From Pelosinus propionicus DSM 13327 (lineage in GTDB: Bacteria; Bacillota; Negativicutes; DSM-13327): a stretch of 37,576 nt of DNA. The translations under genes and the position numbers were made by a program. Location of the stretch: contig NZ_FOTS01000052.1 of assembly GCF_900114615.1 (NCBI RefSeq), positions 1 to 37,576 on the forward strand. The letters run 5' to 3'. Below are positions 34,685-37,576 of this stretch, one piece after another. The notes under the pieces were generated by a model. That model saw nothing but the letters and a program-made list of their open reading frames with translations, did no database searches and was not told where the DNA came from. Every line of letters starts with the position of its first letter. Position 1 is the stretch's first letter.

Positions 34685-36460
34685 ATGATGGAAAAGAAAA
34701 GCCTTGTAAATAGTATTAAAGATATGGCTACTCGTAGTAGCCGCCTTAGAATCACGAGTAGAAACACTCTGGTAAAAAATATGTTTCAATTCCTTCGTAG
34801 CCAGACTGATTTACAATGTGAACTGCTACTTCTCTGTACAGAGCATGGCTTGATTTTAGATTTTTCTACATTGGATTTAGACTGTGATATTTCCGGATAT
34901 ACAGTTCCCGTTGATGCTCTATACGCTCATCAGGATAGGCTATTGTTTCATGATAACTTAAAGGGATATATTATCATTTCACTTAATCAACAGAAATTAG
35001 TGCCTATTATTAATCATTTGCAGAGCGATATAGACGCACTGTTAAAGATGTTCGATGCGAGCGAAAGACATAATCAAGATTTACTGAATTGCTTGGATTC
35101 AGTGCGAAACGCAATTTCTATATATGATAAGGATGCTAATTTACTATTTGCCAATAATAAATTCTGCACGGATTTACACATAGATGACAGGGATGCCGTA
35201 ATTGGCATGAATATCCATGACGTAATAAATCACGCTGGAATTAAAATTCATCCTATGGAGAATAATTCAAGTCAATTAAAGATGTTGGACGTCTTAAAAT
35301 ATGGCGAAGAGGTCTTAGATTGGGAGGTAAGGATAGAATCGCAGGCTACTCCTAATGTGGCTCAAATTGTTTCCAATGATATGTATCCTGTCATAAACAA
35401 GAATGGTGAGGTTGAAGGAATGGTGGAGCTTACTCATTCCCGCCATCAGGATATGAAGCGAGCAAAGAAAATTGTGGGGCTCTCTGCAGAATATTCCTTC
35501 GATGACATTATCGGCTCTAGCCCTGCCATAAGAGAGAAAATTAAACAAGCGAAGAACTTTGCTAATAGTCCCTTTAACTTTCTTATAACAGGCGAAAGCG
35601 GAGTGGGCAAGGAGTTGTTTGCACAGTCTATTCACAATTATAGTGCAATGAAAAAGGGACCTTTTGTTGCATTAAACTGTGCAAATTTTTCTGAGGGATT
35701 AATTGAAAGTGAACTATTTGGTTATGTCGGTGGCGCATTTACAGGTGCATCCAAAACTGGACAGATGGGTAAGTTTGAATTGGCTGACAAGGGAACGCTA
35801 TTCCTAGATGAAATTGGTGAGCTGCCCTATCATTTTCAATCCAAGCTGCTTCGTGTTCTTGAAACCTGGGCGGTTACGAGAATCGGTAGCTCGCGGCAAA
35901 TCCCAGTAAATGTACGATTGATTGCGGCCACAAACAGAGATTTAGAAAAAATGGTATCTGAAGGGCTGTTTAGAGAGGATTTATACTATCGTTTGCAGGT
36001 ATTAAGTATCGAAATCCCTCCATTGAGAGAACGCCGAGAGGATTTATTGCTGTTGGCTGAGACCTTTTTAAAGCAGTCTATGAATCCGAATAGTGGTGCT
36101 CTAAAGACCTTAGATGCAGATGCCCAAAAAGCATTGCTGGAATACGATTGGAAGGGCAATGTTCGAGAGCTCAGAAATGTTATTAACCGAGTAACTATAT
36201 TATCCAAGACAAATGTGATAACGAGGGACATACTTGAGGCTTCTATACATTCCAAGGGATATATGCTAAAGCATAGTACCAGTGAAGCACCTGAGGATAG
36301 GTTAAACAAAAGGAGAATGGAGGTCGATGCCTCCTATGCCAATCTCCTTAGGGAAGTACTTGATATTACTCATGGCAATAAAAAGCAGGCTGCAGAGCTG
36401 CTCGGTGTATCGAGAAAGACCTTCTATCGAATGCTGGAAAAATATAATGGTTGCTGCTGA
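34685..36460 (+). CDS. Sigma-54-dependent activator with PAS domain
   Basis: 591 residues. The N-terminus (1-125) is not a recognisable receiver domain. A PAS domain follows (about 128-240: SVRNAISIYDKDANLLFANN). Then comes the AAA+ domain (about 272-500) with Walker A GESGVGKE, the sigma-54 contact loop GAFTGA and Walker B GTLFLDEIGEL. The C-terminus is a Fis-type HTH (HGNKKQAAELLGVSRKTFYR). It activates RNA polymerase with sigma-54 at -24/-12 promoters in response to a PAS ligand or redox signal. The ATG at 34685 has an AAAGGAGGG site. I find no -24/-12 promoter or target operon beside it, so the target may have been lost or lie elsewhere. Confidence 0.92.
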   Translation: MMEKKSLVNSIKDMATRSSRLRITSRNTLVKNMFQFLRSQTDLQCELLLLCTEHGLILDFSTLDLDCDISGYTVPVDALYAHQDRLLFHDNLKGYIIISLNQQKLVPIINHLQSDIDALLKMFDASERHNQDLLNCLDSVRNAISIYDKDANLLFANNKFCTDLHIDDRDAVIGMNIHDVINHAGIKIHPMENNSSQLKMLDVLKYGEEVLDWEVRIESQATPNVAQIVSNDMYPVINKNGEVEGMVELTHSRHQDMKRAKKIVGLSAEYSFDDIIGSSPAIREKIKQAKNFANSPFNFLITGESGVGKELFAQSIHNYSAMKKGPFVALNCANFSEGLIESELFGYVGGAFTGASKTGQMGKFELADKGTLFLDEIGELPYHFQSKLLRVLETWAVTRIGSSRQIPVNVRLIAATNRDLEKMVSEGLFREDLYYRLQVLSIEIPPLRERREDLLLLAETFLKQSMNPNSGALKTLDADAQKALLEYDWKGNVRELRNVINRVTILSKTNVITRDILEASIHSKGYMLKHSTSEAPEDRLNKRRMEVDASYANLLREVLDITHGNKKQAAELLGVSRKTFYRMLEKYNGCC

Positions 36461-36558
36461 TCGTACACCGTAAGCGTCAAACCTACACAAGGACATTAAA
36501 AGAAATATCAATATGGAGCAACAATCCCAAATATAAGATAAATACCGAACTGGCAATA

Positions 36559-36606
36559 ACTAAGCCTATTGTGCCCTTAATTGAATAAGGGAACAATAGG
36601 CTTAGT
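36559..36606. terminator. Large hairpin after the sigma-54 activator gene
   Basis: ACTAAGCCTATTGT (36559-36572) pairs with ACAATAGGCTTAGT (36593-36606), and inside it CCCTTA pairs with TAAGGG. It is T-rich on both sides and is probably a terminator for the genes on both strands. Confidence 0.75.
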
Positions 36607-36643
36607 ACTATTTTAAAAAACGACTTCCTTCTGTTTAAAAGTG

Positions 36644-36956
36644 CTAAGGTATTCCCCGCTGGGGCAATTCTTTGCCTACCTTTGAATTAATATTCAAAAT
36701 CTTATCAAATAAATTTACTAAATAATTGTTTTCTTCATCACTTAGATTCATTTTATTATTAGACTCTATATTTAAAGAATAGAAAGAATCAATCAAACGT
36801 ATATTTGAAGCTTCAAAAGGTTCTTCCCCAGAAACACTTAAATATATTTCAATTCCGTCATGTAAATGGAAATCCACTTCATCGCTCTTTCCAATACAAT
36901 GATTAATAGAATAGCTTTTTGTATATACATACACCTTCCTCTGTTATATATTTCAT
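36644..36956 (-). pseudogene. AraC-family regulator remnant (N-terminal cupin part)
   Basis: ATG 36956 has an AAAGGGGTG site, but its frame stops after 17 codons. The next frame continues YTKSYSINHCIGKSDEVDFH and LHDGIEIYLSVSG, the typical start of an AraC-type cupin sensor domain, then jumps to FEASNIRLIDSFYSL and LSDEENNYLVNLFDKIL and ends at 36644. The metal/ligand-loop part of the cupin and the whole DNA-binding domain are missing. This is a decayed gene unrelated to the cassettes at 1.5-9.3 kb. Confidence 0.6.
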
Positions 36957-37257
36957 TCCAAAATCACCCCTTTCCTTCAAGTCATCTGTTAGATCAATAA
37001 TGGAGTACTTTTGGATGTTAAATACCCTCAAATGACACCTTTTATACACATTCACTGCTTTAAGTGTGTCTTTAGGGATACTGACCTTAGTACTTATAAC
37101 GAGTTATCTTATGTTCACACTGTATTCTTTTTTATCTTCTCAAGATATTTGCAGCCCATTCAGACGATCCAAAATCCTTTTCCGGTTTTATCTGGTGATG
37201 ACGAGAAATTTCCTTTAGAATCAAACGAAAAAGCCGCCCCCCCTTTTAACCTAGGTT
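36957..37257. other. Intergenic region without recognised gene
   Basis: Frames on both strands are short and lack ribosome sites. A run GCCGCCCCCCCTTTTAACC lies next to the IS boundary. Nothing else can be supported. Confidence 0.4.
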
Positions 37258-37301
37258 GAAGTGCCCCCTGTCAAGTAGACAGTATAAAAACAAAAAGTTT
37301 T

Positions 37302-37335
37302 ATGATGCCAATCATTGAGTTGTGGTTGGCATCAT
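37302..37335 (+). terminator. Hairpin inside the IS3-family end
   Basis: ATGATGCCAA (37302-37311) pairs with TTGGCATCAT (37326-37335), followed on the plus strand by TTTTTTTA. It would stop plus-strand transcription from entering the element and also follows the transposase stop on the minus strand. Confidence 0.8.
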
Positions 37336-37339
37336 TTTT

Positions 37340-37576
37340 TTATGCGGCTGTATTCAAAAGATACTGTCTATACTCTAGTGGAGTCATACAGTTGAGCCTC
37401 TTTTGATATCGATGATTATTGTAGTACTCTATGTATTCGTTGATCGCCTTTTCCAAATCGTCGTAGGAATTGAACTTTTTAAGATAATACATCTCTGATT
37501 TCATCATTCCCCAGAATGCCTCCATAGGACCGTTATCTATGCATCTTGAGACCCTGGACATGCTTTGTGTCATGCC
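37340..37576 (-). CDS. IS3-family transposase (OrfB), C-terminal part (partial)
   Basis: 78 codons are visible and the frame runs off the right edge. SRCIDNGPMEAFWGMMKSEM contains the last catalytic Glu of the DDE triad, and INEYIEYYNNHRYQKRLNCM and TPLEYRQYL form the typical C-terminal end of IS3/IS150-group OrfB integrases. The first two catalytic Asp residues lie outside the window. Confidence 0.9.
   Translation of the reverse strand, partial: GMTQSMSRVSRCIDNGPMEAFWGMMKSEMYYLKKFNSYDDLEKAINEYIEYYNNHRYQKRLNCMTPLEYRQYLLNTAA

Larger units (their letters stand above)
37258..37576 (-). mobile_element. IS3-family insertion sequence, one end
   Basis: The element end is marked by CCCCTGTCAAGTAGACAGT (about 37265-37283), followed by a hairpin and the 3' end of an IS3-type orfB. 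The other end lies outside the window. The exact outer boundary is uncertain by a few bases. Confidence 0.7.

Noticed and set aside
37011-37259. Plus-strand frame of 82 codons next to the IS3-family end
   Set aside because: No ribosome site and no resemblance to known proteins; it ends at the IS boundary by chance.
1-37576. CRISPR array, tRNA, rRNA or prophage attachment site
   Set aside because: No regularly spaced repeats, cloverleaf with a CCA-type end, rRNA-like blocks or integrase genes were seen; the only mobile elements are the two IS ends.

Overview
The window looks like a chromosomal stretch from a low-to-medium GC Firmicute. Support comes from Gram-positive style ribosome binding sites, many U-tailed hairpin terminators, a T-box leader before a leucine gene, lipobox lipoproteins and a FliB-like protein. 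A spore-former of the Negativicutes type is my best guess, but no sequence here proves it. No rRNA, tRNA or CRISPR array is visible. Both edges are insertion sequences: an IS1182-like end on the left that cuts off a fliB-like gene, and an IS3-family end on the right.

Region 1 (about 1.4-9.4 kb) is one regulatory neighbourhood. A YqhC-like AraC-family activator gene (3549-4466) sits among an MFS exporter, a lipoprotein flavodoxin, a DUF4405 membrane cytochrome-like protein and two exported alpha/beta hydrolases. A conserved operator of about 44 bp occurs seven times, oriented toward the promoters of these genes. Two further copies of the araC cassette are dead (1.5 kb and 9.2 kb) but still carry their flanking operators and terminator.

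Region 2 (9.6-20.5 kb) holds a Cas4-like/DinG-like helicase broken by a frameshift and a metNIQ methionine ABC operon. The operon is followed by an M20 amidohydrolase and preceded by a possible small attenuator. A LysR gene lies upstream of it, divergent from phzF, and an OPT oligopeptide transporter ends tail-to-tail with phzF.

Region 3 (20.8-28.2 kb) holds an F420-hydrogenase beta-like iron-sulfur protein, a frameshifted EamA transporter with a divergent LysR gene, and the most unusual gene of the window. That gene is a full-length 2-isopropylmalate synthase (LeuA) fused to a C-terminal AraC-type DNA-binding domain, behind a T-box leader with a leucine (CUC) specifier. A BASS-family transporter and a histidine phosphatase gene with an in-frame UAG follow.

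Region 4 (28.2-34 kb) is an alpha/beta hydrolase gene and a likely drug-resistance operon: MarR, an EmrB/QacA-type exporter and a rifampin-phosphotransferase-like enzyme, with TTAGAATTCTAA-type palindromes at both promoters.

Region 5 (34-37.6 kb) has a PAS-AAA+-Fis sigma-54 activator with no visible target, an AraC remnant and the IS3-family end. Gene decay is frequent: truncations, frameshifts and a nonsense codon affect at least seven loci. Some of the single-base lesions could be assembly errors.
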